A stretch of DNA of 23,624 nt, taken from positions 1 through 23,624 of the forward strand of contig CAZUAQ010000071.1 of assembly GCA_964618455.1 (NCBI GenBank), given 5' to 3'. Of this stretch, positions 16,233 to 23,624 are shown one piece after another; within the stretch, counting starts at the first letter, position 1; the number at the start of each line of letters is the position of its first letter. This DNA comes from CAZUAQ01 sp964618455. GTDB taxonomy: Bacteria; Planctomycetota; Phycisphaerae; UBA1845; PWPN01. The notes under the pieces are model-generated. The model was not told the origin of the DNA, searched no databases, and was given only the letters and a program-made list of their open reading frames with translations. The position numbers were made by a program, and so were the translations under genes.

Positions 16233-17969
16233 TCATTGCGGCTTTTCGGCGACCATGCCGGGGAAGACGTCTTCGATGGCGAGTTGCGGATTCTTCGCGA
16301 ACGGGCGATACAGCGGATCCCCCAGAAGGAGTTGCCGCCACGAGACGAAGTGGGCGGTATAGGCATAGCATTCGGCCAGCGTGAACCGCCCCGTCATCAG
16401 CATGCCGAAAAAATCCTTCGGCAAAGGGAACGACTGGAGATACGGCTCGGCGACGGATCCCATCGTCGCGCAGGCACCGTCGTCGAGCAGATTCTTGCAC
16501 CATCCGCGTTCGTTGGGTTCCTTCAGGCTGATGGCTTCAAAGCTGGCGATGTGCCATGCGAACGCACCGGTTTCGAACGTAAAGGCGTCAACGTATTTCC
16601 GCAGGCTGTACCAGCCGCAGTACAGCATCGTGTTCGGGCAATCGCCGGGACCGAAGACCGCCTTGCGATTATCGGTACGCACCTGCAACGTCGTTTCGCG
16701 CCGCAGGAGATCGCCGAGGTCGCGCAGATTCTGGTCGTACGCGCCACGGCCCGGTCCGGATTTCCCCTGCGCGTCGAAGTAGATGTTGCCGGTCAGCCCC
16801 CTTACTTCGGCGGCAAGGGCGTCATCGATCATACGACGGACGATGTCGGGCGATGAGGCATCGAGCCGCGCGGCCATGACCAGGCGCGACGTCCAGTGTT
16901 TCAGGGGGATCTGCAGCAGCAGTTGCGGCTGCTGGCGAACACGCCAGCACATGGGGCTCGGCAGGAAGCCCGACTTCGGGTAATCGTCCCACCAGAGCAG
17001 CATCAACTCGTTGTCCACCGCCGCCACGGAGTCCTCCGGGTTCAGCAGCGATCGGTCGCTCTCGATCAGACGAATAGCACCGACCAGGCCGTCGGTCTCT
17101 TCGAGAATCGTATACGCCTGCTCACGCGTCTCCAGGTCCGGCCCCACGTCAATCAGCCGCTGGGCTTCGCCGCGCCGGGCCTGGATCTTCTCCGCCATCG
17201 CTTCGAGTTGCTTCGCCTGTTCGGGATCATCGGTCTCGGCGAGGCTGAGAATCCCGCTCACGCCTTCGATCCGTCGAATCAGTCCGTGGATGCGTCGGGC
17301 GGTCTCGGCGACCTCGGGATCGGATCCCGACTCCTGAACGCGCTGCCAGCGCTGCGCCCGGATGGGCCGGTACACGTTGACGATCCGATTGAAATCTTTG
17401 GGGTCCGGTCGGCGGGGGGAGAGTTCCGGCGGCGCATCGGCGTCGATATGCTTCAACTCATGTACCGCGCGTTCGAGGGCGTCGATTCGATCGCGAAGCA
17501 GATCCGTCAGCTTGGTGAACCTTTCAGCCTCCCGCGGCCCGAGCCGGACATCACGGATGCGCAGGGGCAGACCGTAGAAGGTCACCAGGCAGCGCACGTT
17601 CTCGGTCATGCGCCGTGCTTCAAGATACGCACGGATCGGCTGGCGGAATTCAGTTTCAAAGTCGGCAGCAGTGATCTCCTCTGCCGGCCACGGAGCATTC
17701 AGACCGAGCAGATGCGCGGCGGGAACCTGGCGCTTCTCGGCGTAGTACTCCGCCAGTTCGCGCGATTCAGGCAGGTTCGCGTTGTAGAGCAGGAGCAGGG
17801 ACTGGGCGTCCAGCCGCTGATGATTCTTCCACGGCTCGATCACCGGGGGGATGCGCAGCTTCGTCGGTTCGACGTCCTGGGCCCCGGCAGGCGTCGAGAG
17901 CGCGGCGGTACACGCCCATGCGATAAGCATCGAGGATGATATTCGATGTAGGATGATCCTGACCTCCAC
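16233..17969 (-). CDS. Exported TIGR03790-like protein with a long helical insertion
   Basis: A roughly 578-residue protein matching the core pattern of TIGR03790 more closely than its neighbour: LLLLYNANLPESRELAEYYA, VTFYGLPLRIRD, DNELMLLWWDD, RLVMAARLDA, GLTGNIYFDAQG, MLYCGWYSLRKY, GACATMGSVAEPYL and SWRQLLLGDPLY. Between the RIRD and DNEL motifs it carries about 175 mostly helical residues (about 141-318) that the plus-strand paralogue lacks. The start is uncertain. GTG at 17969 gives a complete signal peptide with a basic n-region and a cut after TPAGA. An ATG at 17930 would remove the basic residues, and the frame stays open to an ATG at 18116 that would bury the signal. There is no dockerin-like tail. 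Function is unknown. Confidence 0.8.
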   Translation of the reverse strand: MEVRIILHRISSSMLIAWACTAALSTPAGAQDVEPTKLRIPPVIEPWKNHQRLDAQSLLLLYNANLPESRELAEYYAEKRQVPAAHLLGLNAPWPAEEITAADFETEFRQPIRAYLEARRMTENVRCLVTFYGLPLRIRDVRLGPREAERFTKLTDLLRDRIDALERAVHELKHIDADAPPELSPRRPDPKDFNRIVNVYRPIRAQRWQRVQESGSDPEVAETARRIHGLIRRIEGVSGILSLAETDDPEQAKQLEAMAEKIQARRGEAQRLIDVGPDLETREQAYTILEETDGLVGAIRLIESDRSLLNPEDSVAAVDNELMLLWWDDYPKSGFLPSPMCWRVRQQPQLLLQIPLKHWTSRLVMAARLDASSPDIVRRMIDDALAAEVRGLTGNIYFDAQGKSGPGRGAYDQNLRDLGDLLRRETTLQVRTDNRKAVFGPGDCPNTMLYCGWYSLRKYVDAFTFETGAFAWHIASFEAISLKEPNERGWCKNLLDDGACATMGSVAEPYLQSFPLPKDFFGMLMTGRFTLAECYAYTAHFVSWRQLLLGDPLYRPFAKNPQLAIEDVFPGMVAEKPQ

Positions 17970-18215
17970 AGGTTGGTATTGCCTCTCGCGCAGTTGCGCT
18001 TCGGGAGAAACGCTCGGCAGATAGTGTAGCGCGCCTTCGCTCATGACGCGATGCATGGGTGACGCGACGACCGAAATCGTGAATTTCATTGAGGGAACGA
18101 TCCGCATTGCGCACAATTTGGGACGACAGGGAGCTTCGTGTTATCCTGGATGTCCGTGGGACGATCCGCCGCGCGTTCGAAACCATTCCGACGTTGATCT
18201 GCCGAGTAGCACTCC
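17970..18215. promoter_or_regulatory. Divergent promoter region of bioA and the TIGR03790-like gene
   Basis: A 246-base gap if the minus-strand gene starts at 17969. For bioA, TTGGGA (18118-18123) and TATCCT (18142-18147), 18 bases apart, are the best -35/-10 candidates, each matching four of six consensus positions. No biotin-repressor-type palindrome was recognised. Confidence 0.3.
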
Positions 18216-19622
18216 GTGAATCGTGACCATCCGCTTACCCCCGAACAGCGACAGGAACTTGTCGATGCGGATCGCCGCTACGTCTGGCATCCGTTCACGC
18301 AGCATCAGCTCTGGAACGCGACGGACCCGCTGATGATTGTCGCCGGGAAGGATGAATTCCTTATCGACGCGGAGGGGAACCGATACATCGACGGGCATTC
18401 CAGCCTCTGGTGCAACATCCACGGTCACCATCGACCGGAACTGGACCGGGCCATCACCGATCAGCTCGAGCGCATTGCCCATACGACGTTGCTCGGTCTC
18501 GCGTCACCGCCTTCGATCGAACTGGCCAGACGACTCGTTGAGCTCGCGCCCCCGGGCCTGACCAAGGTCTTTTACTCCGACAACGGTTCGACGGCCGTGG
18601 AAGTGGCGTGCAAACTCGCGTTCGCGTATTGGCGGCATCGTGGCGAAGGCCATCGCACGAAGTTCATCGCGTTGGGCAATGCCTATCACGGGGATACCGT
18701 CGGGGCGGTGAGTCTCGGCGGCATCGACCTGTTTCACGAAGTCTACCGCCCCCTGCTGTTCGAGACGCTCTTCGCCTCCTCGCCCTATTGTTATCGTTGC
18801 CCGTTGAAGCTGTCTCCCGAGTCCTGCGGACTGGCCTGCGCCGATGAAGTCGGCCGACTGCTTGAAGCGCATGCCGGGGAAGTGGCGGGCGTGATTGTCG
18901 AGCCGCTGCTGCAGGGCGCCGGCGGCATGATCGCCGCGCCGCCCGGTCACCTGGAGCGCATCCGCGCATTATGCGATGCGCACGACGTGCTGCTGATCGC
19001 CGACGAGGTCATGACGGGGTTCGGTCGGACAGGCAGGATGTTCGCCTGTGAGCACGAAGGCGTGACACCGGATTTCCTCTGCGTTTCCAAGGGTCTGGCC
19101 GCCGGGTACATGCCGCTGGCCGCCACGCTCACGACGGATGCGATATACGAAGCGTTTCTCGGCCCGATCGATGCGGGCAAGACCTTTTATCACGGTCACA
19201 CGTACACCGGCAACCCGCTCGGGTGCGCGGTGGCACTGGCCTCGCTGGATCTCTTCGAAGCCGATCGCGTGCTCGATCGGCTTCCCGGCAAGATCGAGAT
19301 CATGGCCCGGCACATCACGCAACTCGCGAAGAGTCCCCACGTCGGCGATGTGCGGCAATGGGGCCTCGTCGCGGGAGTGGAGCTGGTGAAAAACAAACAG
19401 ACGGGGGAGGCGTATCCGTACGGCTTGCAGGTCGGGGCACAGGTGTGTGCGCATGCCCGGCAATACGGCGTGATCGTGCGCCCGCTGGCGGATACGATCG
19501 TCATCCTTCCGCCGCTGTCGATTCAGCCGGAGAACCTCGAACACCTGATGGCCACGGTGGCGCGGTGTATTGACGAGGTCGTGCCCACGATCACGGAGAG
19601 CGTCAGCGATGGACTGGAGTAA
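18216..19622 (+). CDS. bioA: Adenosylmethionine-8-amino-7-oxononanoate aminotransferase
   Basis: A 468-residue class III PLP aminotransferase that converts KAPA to DAPA in biotin synthesis using S-adenosylmethionine as amino donor. Diagnostic motifs are YVWHPFTQH (22-30), SDNGSTAVE (121-129, phosphate binding), AYHGDTVG (156-163), IADEVMTGFGRTG with Asp263 contacting the PLP ring, SKGLAAGYMPL with Lys292 as the PLP lysine, and GHTYTGNPLGCA. A Cys-rich insert (YCYRCPLKLSPESCGLAC, 191-208) is also present; similar inserts occur in some bacterial BioA proteins. The start is GTG with no strong ribosome-binding site, so it is less certain than the rest. No other biotin genes are beside it. The next gene starts 40 bases on and may be cotranscribed. 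Confidence 0.92.
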   Translation: MNRDHPLTPEQRQELVDADRRYVWHPFTQHQLWNATDPLMIVAGKDEFLIDAEGNRYIDGHSSLWCNIHGHHRPELDRAITDQLERIAHTTLLGLASPPSIELARRLVELAPPGLTKVFYSDNGSTAVEVACKLAFAYWRHRGEGHRTKFIALGNAYHGDTVGAVSLGGIDLFHEVYRPLLFETLFASSPYCYRCPLKLSPESCGLACADEVGRLLEAHAGEVAGVIVEPLLQGAGGMIAAPPGHLERIRALCDAHDVLLIADEVMTGFGRTGRMFACEHEGVTPDFLCVSKGLAAGYMPLAATLTTDAIYEAFLGPIDAGKTFYHGHTYTGNPLGCAVALASLDLFEADRVLDRLPGKIEIMARHITQLAKSPHVGDVRQWGLVAGVELVKNKQTGEAYPYGLQVGAQVCAHARQYGVIVRPLADTIVILPPLSIQPENLEHLMATVARCIDEVVPTITESVSDGLE

Positions 19623-19662
19623 TCACGGCGGTCTGAACAGTGACCGCGTCAAAGGGGTGCTG

Positions 19663-20772
19663 ATGAAACGATTGATGTGTGCGTTGCTGGTGGCGATGGT
19701 GCCGGCGCCGAGGATGATGGCGGAGGATTCATCGGAGAGGCGTGCCCCGCAGGTCCGCGTGACGGTGGACCCGCGGATCGAGCTGCTGGCGGTGGTGCAG
19801 ATGCTCACCCGGCGACAGCACGAACTCGGCCGGGTCTCACGCTACTCGACGGTCTACAAGAAGGACTGTCACGACTACTTCGCGATGTATGCGACCCACC
19901 CCGCCGTGGATGTCTGCGATCAACTCATGCGAAAAGGGTTTTCCTACGATGCGCCTCCGGCGGCCATGCTGTATCTTTCCGCCCCGCCCGAGTTGAAGAT
20001 CGAACAGCCGCTCTCGGATTACCTGAAAAAGCGCGTCGGCAGCCAGGAGACGTTTGAAGCTTTCGTGAAGCAGCTCCGTGCGTTCGCCCGGGCGAGCGAC
20101 TTCATGAGTTTCTACCACGCGCACAAGGGCACTTACAACCAGATCGTCGCCGACACGACATCGCGCGTGCATCTCGACGATGCGCAGCACCTGGAAGCAT
20201 ATTACGGGACGACGCAGTTGAGCTACACGATCCTTCTCGCGCCGCTGTATCATCACGGTGGATACGGAATGGGCGTGGAGCGCGAACGCGGGCAATACGA
20301 CATTTACAGCATTCAAGGGCCGCAGGGCACCCGGCAGGGATATCCCTACTTCGGAGATGAGGCGGGGCTCCGTTACGTGACCTGGCATGAGTTCTCACAC
20401 TCCTTCGTGAACCCGATCACCGAACATTACGAGGAGCAGGTGGAGGCCATTGCGCCGATGTACGACCCGGTACAAACGCGGATGGAACGCATGGCCTACA
20501 AGGACTGGCCGACCTGTCTCAACGAGCACGTGGTGCGCGCGGTGACCATCCGACTGACGCAACTGCATGAGGGGGACGAAGCCGCACGAAAGTTGCTGGC
20601 GGAGGAGAAGCGGCGCGGGTTCATCTACATCGACACCGTCCTCAAGGCGCTGCTGACATACGAAGCCCGGCGGGAACGCCATCCCGAACTCCGCGCGTTC
20701 TACCCCGTGCTTCTCGAACGGTTGAAGGAGGCTCATCTCGAGACATCGGCAGATATTGAAAAGACGAGTTGA
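19663..20772 (+). CDS. Exported DUF4932-type putative zinc metallopeptidase
   Basis: A 369-residue protein. The ATG at 19663 follows AAGGGG and opens a short signal peptide (1-20, ending RMMA); longer in-frame starts at 19570 or 19609 overlap bioA and would bury it. The body resembles DUF4932. It contains HEFSHSFVNP (242-251), a HExxH zinc site with His242, Glu243 and His246. A downstream LNEHVVRAVTIRL places Glu288 where a third zinc ligand would be expected in a gluzincin-like enzyme. It likely acts outside the cytoplasm. Peptidase activity is inferred from the motif and has not, as far as I know, been shown for the family. It lies between bioA and a reductase in one direction, with gaps of 40 and 77 bases. 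Confidence 0.82.
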   Translation: MKRLMCALLVAMVPAPRMMAEDSSERRAPQVRVTVDPRIELLAVVQMLTRRQHELGRVSRYSTVYKKDCHDYFAMYATHPAVDVCDQLMRKGFSYDAPPAAMLYLSAPPELKIEQPLSDYLKKRVGSQETFEAFVKQLRAFARASDFMSFYHAHKGTYNQIVADTTSRVHLDDAQHLEAYYGTTQLSYTILLAPLYHHGGYGMGVERERGQYDIYSIQGPQGTRQGYPYFGDEAGLRYVTWHEFSHSFVNPITEHYEEQVEAIAPMYDPVQTRMERMAYKDWPTCLNEHVVRAVTIRLTQLHEGDEAARKLLAEEKRRGFIYIDTVLKALLTYEARRERHPELRAFYPVLLERLKEAHLETSADIEKTS

Positions 20773-20849
20773 GGCCCCAGCCACTTTCACTTCGATTCGA
20801 GCGGCGATACACTCCGCCGTTTCGGCAATCACTTACAAGAGGACCTGTC

Positions 20850-21626
20850 ATGAACGCACAGCCGGTTGCCCTGGTCACCGGAGGGTCGCGCGGCATCGGC
20901 CGCGGGATCTGTCTGGCGCTCGCACGCGCGAACTTCACCGTCGTGGTCAACTTCAACAGCAACCAGTCCGCCGCGGAGGAGACGCTGACCGCCATCGAGC
21001 GGGCCGGTGGCAAGGGTGACATCTGCCAGGCCGATGTCAGCGTTCCCGAGCATCGGCACCTTCTGCTCGATTACCTCGTCGAGCATTTCGGGCGACTCGA
21101 CCTGCTCGTGAACAACGCCGGCATCGCCCCACCGGAGCGACTGGATCTGCTCGAGACCACCGAAGCGAATTACGACAAGGTGATGAAGACCAATCTCAAG
21201 TCGGCGTTTTTCCTGACGCAGTCGGCGGCGCGATTGATGATCCGCCTCATCGACGCCGGAGACATTCCTTCGGCCAACATCGTGAACGTCTCGTCGATCA
21301 GCGCCTATACCGCCAGCGTCAACCGGGGCGAGTATTGCGTCAGCAAAGCCGGCCTGTCGATGATCACGCAGTTGTTCGCCGCCCGCCTGGCCGAGCATGG
21401 CATCGGCGTGTTTGAAATCCGCCCCGGGGTCATCAAGACCGACATGACCGAGGCGGTGACGAAGAAATACGACCAACTGATCAAGGAAGGGTTGACGCCG
21501 ATCCGCCGATGGGGGCAGCCGGAGGACATTGGTAAGGCGGTGGCGGCGATTGCCCAGGGCGATTTCCCGTTCTCCACAGGCGAAGTCATCAACGTGGACG
21601 GCGGATTCCACATGCGAACACTCTAA
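20850..21626 (+). CDS. Short-chain dehydrogenase/reductase, FabG-like
   Basis: A 258-residue cytosolic NAD(P)H-dependent reductase of the classical SDR family. It shows the Rossmann motif TGGSRGIG (10-17), NNAG (88-91), the catalytic Ser149, Tyr162 and Lys166 (GEYCVSKAGLS), and a C-terminal GEVINVDGG. Length and motif spacing match 3-oxoacyl-ACP reductase-like SDRs. The stretches GEYCVSKAGLSM and RPGVIKTDMT recall the subgroup often annotated as 3-ketoacyl-ACP reductase. The true substrate is unknown; no other fatty-acid genes are adjacent. AGAGGA precedes the ATG at 20850, which is favoured over an upstream in-frame start. A weak promoter candidate (TTTCAC 20785-20790, TACACT 20808-20813, 17 bases apart) lies in the gap. 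Confidence 0.88.
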   Translation: MNAQPVALVTGGSRGIGRGICLALARANFTVVVNFNSNQSAAEETLTAIERAGGKGDICQADVSVPEHRHLLLDYLVEHFGRLDLLVNNAGIAPPERLDLLETTEANYDKVMKTNLKSAFFLTQSAARLMIRLIDAGDIPSANIVNVSSISAYTASVNRGEYCVSKAGLSMITQLFAARLAEHGIGVFEIRPGVIKTDMTEAVTKKYDQLIKEGLTPIRRWGQPEDIGKAVAAIAQGDFPFSTGEVINVDGGFHMRTL

Positions 21627-21778
21627 TCGTGACAGGAGAAGGCGGCGTTTCGAGCCGACCTGAAGACAGCCCGAGTCTTACAATCGCTCGCCTGGGCTAT
21701 CCCTCATGGCACTGACCGAACCTCCGCGCTGCACCGATGCTTGAATCGCCTCGGCGGTGCGGTTTGAATGATGAGATC

Positions 21779-22942
21779 ATGAAATTGACATTGCTCTACC
21801 TGGTTCCGGGCCTCGCGCTTGCCGCTCCCGAGACGTTGCACGCCTCCATCCTGCTCGGCGCCGGTGGAGGGTCTCTCTCCGGGAGCGCGGAGGGCGGCAT
21901 CGCATTGATGATTTTCTATGCCGTGCTCGCGATCGGGGTCTCCTTCCTCTGCTCAATGCTCGAGGCCTCGCTCCTGAGTCTTCCGCCGAGTTACATCCGT
22001 GCCCAGGCGGAGGCCGGTTCGCGGATCGGCAAGAAGCTGCTGAGCATGAAAATGAACATCGATCGTCCGCTGGCGGCGATCCTCACGCTCAACACGGTCG
22101 CCCACACGGTCGGCGCCGCCGGGGTCGGGGCGCAGGCGGCGGTGGTCTGGGACAGCAACGCCGTGGGGCTTGCCAGCGCCATCATGACACTGCTGATTCT
22201 CATCTTCAGCGAAATCATTCCCAAGACGCTCGGAGCCGTGCTCGCGAAACAGTTGACCGGCTTCACCGCCATCACCACGCAGGCCATGATTGTGCTCTGT
22301 TATCCGCTGATCCTCTCGCTGGAATGGATCCATCGGGCCATGGGCATGAAGCGTCGCGCCGAGGCGATCAGCCGGGCGGAACTCATCGCGGCACTGGGCC
22401 TCGGGCAGGAATCGGGAGCGCTCGACCGGCATGAATCGCGTATCCTCACCAACCTGATCGCGCTGGAAAACCTCAAAGTCTCCGCCATCCTCACCCCCCG
22501 TACGGTTGTGTTCACCCTTCCCGCCGATATGACGGTGCGCGAGGTCATGGAAAACCACCACACGCTTCATTTCGCGCGCATCCCGATCATCGAGGGATCC
22601 TTCGACAACGTGCTGGGTTACGTGACACGCTACGAATTGCAGAAGGCATTCGCGACGGATCGGCAGAATGTCGTGCTGCGCGAACTGAACAAACCGCTGG
22701 AGGTGATCCCCGAGGTGGTCTCGGTTTCCAATGCGTTGGAGTACATGCTGCAGAAGCGCTTGCACATCGCTCTGGCGGTCAACGAGTATGGCGGCGCGGA
22801 AGGGCTGGTCACGCTCGAAGATATCCTCGAATCGCTGCTGGGCGTGGAGATCGTCGACGAGAGCGATCCGGTCACGGACATGCAGCAGTTGGCCAAGCGT
22901 CTTCAGGCGCGACGGGCGGAGCGCTGGGCGGAGGAGGCCTGA
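21779..22942 (+). CDS. CNNM/CBS-domain membrane protein
   Basis: A 387-residue protein with the DUF21/CNNM transmembrane domain: helices at about 41-60, 99-120, 128-148 and 163-185, and the motif SEIIPKT (144-150). A CBS pair follows (about 236-295 and 305-360) with the family hallmark NEYGGAEGLVTLEDILESLLGVEIVDE. Relatives are implicated in Mg2+/Co2+ transport or efflux; the ion is not decided here. The C-terminal CorC/HlyC domain of longer relatives is missing, and the protein ends shortly after CBS2 in a charged helix. The ATG at 21779 is chosen because it opens directly on a hydrophobic N-terminus, but no strong ribosome-binding site favours it over 21737. TACAAT at 21679-21684 is a possible -10. 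Confidence 0.87.
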   Translation: MKLTLLYLVPGLALAAPETLHASILLGAGGGSLSGSAEGGIALMIFYAVLAIGVSFLCSMLEASLLSLPPSYIRAQAEAGSRIGKKLLSMKMNIDRPLAAILTLNTVAHTVGAAGVGAQAAVVWDSNAVGLASAIMTLLILIFSEIIPKTLGAVLAKQLTGFTAITTQAMIVLCYPLILSLEWIHRAMGMKRRAEAISRAELIAALGLGQESGALDRHESRILTNLIALENLKVSAILTPRTVVFTLPADMTVREVMENHHTLHFARIPIIEGSFDNVLGYVTRYELQKAFATDRQNVVLRELNKPLEVIPEVVSVSNALEYMLQKRLHIALAVNEYGGAEGLVTLEDILESLLGVEIVDESDPVTDMQQLAKRLQARRAERWAEEA

Positions 22943-22985
22943 GGCAGGATGGCCTGTTCCGCCACGCGGTATGGGGGTAGCGGCG

Positions 22986-23432
22986 ATGTTTGAAGCGCTG
23001 TTCGATGGGCTGGAGCCCTACAAGGAAATCGTGGCGTGGCTGGGGGCGATCTCGGTCCTGATGCTGGTCGGCAGCGCGGTGGCGGTGCCGCTGATCGTGG
23101 CCCGACTCCCCCACGATTATTTCCTGGGCCATGCGGAGCCCGAAACCCTTCCCCTGGGTACGCACCCGGCCTTACGCGTCACGCTTCTGGTCCTCAAGAA
23201 TGTGCTCGGCATCGCCATTTTTCTGGCGGGGATGGCCATGCTCGTCCTTCCCGGCCAGGGATTGTTGACCATGTTCATCGGCTTGCTGCTGATGGACTTT
23301 CCGGGGAAGCGGCGTCTGGAACTCCGGCTCGTCCGGATTCGTGGTGTTTATCGGGCCGTGAACTGGATTCGGCGGCGCACGCGTCGCAAACCTCTTGCCC
23401 TTCCTCCCGCCCATGAGAGGCGGGAACCCTGA
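22986..23432 (+). CDS. Small membrane protein, PGPGW-like
   Basis: A 148-residue protein with helices at about 14-38 and a hairpin at 65-86 and 92-104. Its central motif, MLVLPGQGLLTMFIGLLLM, resembles the PGPGW family signature (LPGPG...GL), with Gln in place of the second Pro. A basic C-terminus (RRRTRRK) should lie in the cytoplasm. Function of the family is unknown. It begins 43 bases after the CNNM/CBS gene and is probably cotranscribed with it. ATG 22986 has a G-run upstream; an in-frame ATG at 22971 is the alternative. Confidence 0.72.
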   Translation: MFEALFDGLEPYKEIVAWLGAISVLMLVGSAVAVPLIVARLPHDYFLGHAEPETLPLGTHPALRVTLLVLKNVLGIAIFLAGMAMLVLPGQGLLTMFIGLLLMDFPGKRRLELRLVRIRGVYRAVNWIRRRTRRKPLALPPAHERREP

Positions 23433-23624
23433 CCGGCGGACCGAACCGGACAAACCCTGTCTCTATTCGTTCGCCTTCGTCGCCGATCCGATCCGGCTCC
23501 AACGCTGAGCTCATTTTACTTCCTATATATTTCCGCGTTTTCCATGTAAGAAAGATGTGACTCGAGCAACTTAGAACGCGTGTGAGAAGCATGGTTATCC
23601 CGCTTTCAATCGATGGAGCATCAG
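23433..23624. other. Right-edge non-coding stretch
   Basis: No gene is seen. The segment from about 23510 is AT-rich for this region (CTATATATTTCC), and may be the promoter of a gene beyond the window. Confidence 0.4.

Noticed and set aside
16896..17939. 347-codon plus-strand open frame
   Set aside because: Antisense to the TIGR03790-like gene, whose family motifs are unmistakable on the minus strand.
17955..17969. Non-canonical ATC start for the minus-strand TIGR03790-like gene, suggested by GGAGG just upstream
   Set aside because: ATC initiation is very rare, and the GTG at 17969 gives a full signal peptide, so the GTG was preferred although its ribosome-binding site is weak.
1..23624. 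tRNA, rRNA, CRISPR, insertion sequence, exosortase or PEP-CTERM signals
   Set aside because: Looked for by eye in gaps and protein ends; none could be supported.

Overview
The window is high-GC bacterial DNA that looks like a planctomycete, probably of the Phycisphaerae side of the phylum. Three things point there: a small membrane protein ending in a CxxCGYN-type zinc ribbon, three exported proteins ending in Asp-rich dockerin-like calcium loops, and many large exported proteins of uncharacterised families. This is judged by eye; no database search was run. No rRNA, tRNA, CRISPR array, transposase or phage gene was recognised.

Layout. Positions 235-854 (+) hold a zinc-ribbon membrane protein translationally coupled to a tiny acidic protein. 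Positions 1008-2186 (+) encode an enolase-superfamily sugar-acid dehydratase close to D-galactonate dehydratase. It converges on a P1B-type heavy-metal ATPase (2290-4287, -). Two large minus-strand surface-protein genes follow: a membrane-anchored DUF362 protein (4629-7022) and an exported clan GH-A-like glycoside hydrolase (7372-9777). Both end in the same two-loop, four-cysteine calcium-binding tail. A 509-base divergent region separates these from a plus-strand pair: an exported HEAT-repeat protein with an embedded degenerate response-regulator receiver domain (10287-12776) and an exported thioredoxin-fold protein with a helical C-terminal half (12994-14385).

Two members of an exported family resembling TIGR03790 face each other at 14645-16195 (+) and 16233-17969 (-), only 37 bases apart. 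The plus-strand one carries the third copy of the calcium tail. The minus-strand one has a long helical insertion instead. The rest is plus-strand: bioA (18216-19622), an exported HExxH protein of DUF4932 type (19663-20772), a FabG-like short-chain reductase (20850-21626), a CNNM/CBS membrane protein (21779-22942) and a small PGPGW-like membrane protein (22986-23432).

Functionally, most of the window serves the cell envelope. Three unrelated catalytic or uncharacterised modules share one C-terminal tail, which suggests a common sorting, docking or calcium-stabilisation role. The dehydratase, BioA and reductase are ordinary metabolism. The strongest leads for something undescribed are the four-cysteine calcium tail, the exported pseudo-receiver/HEAT protein, and the facing TIGR03790-like pair.
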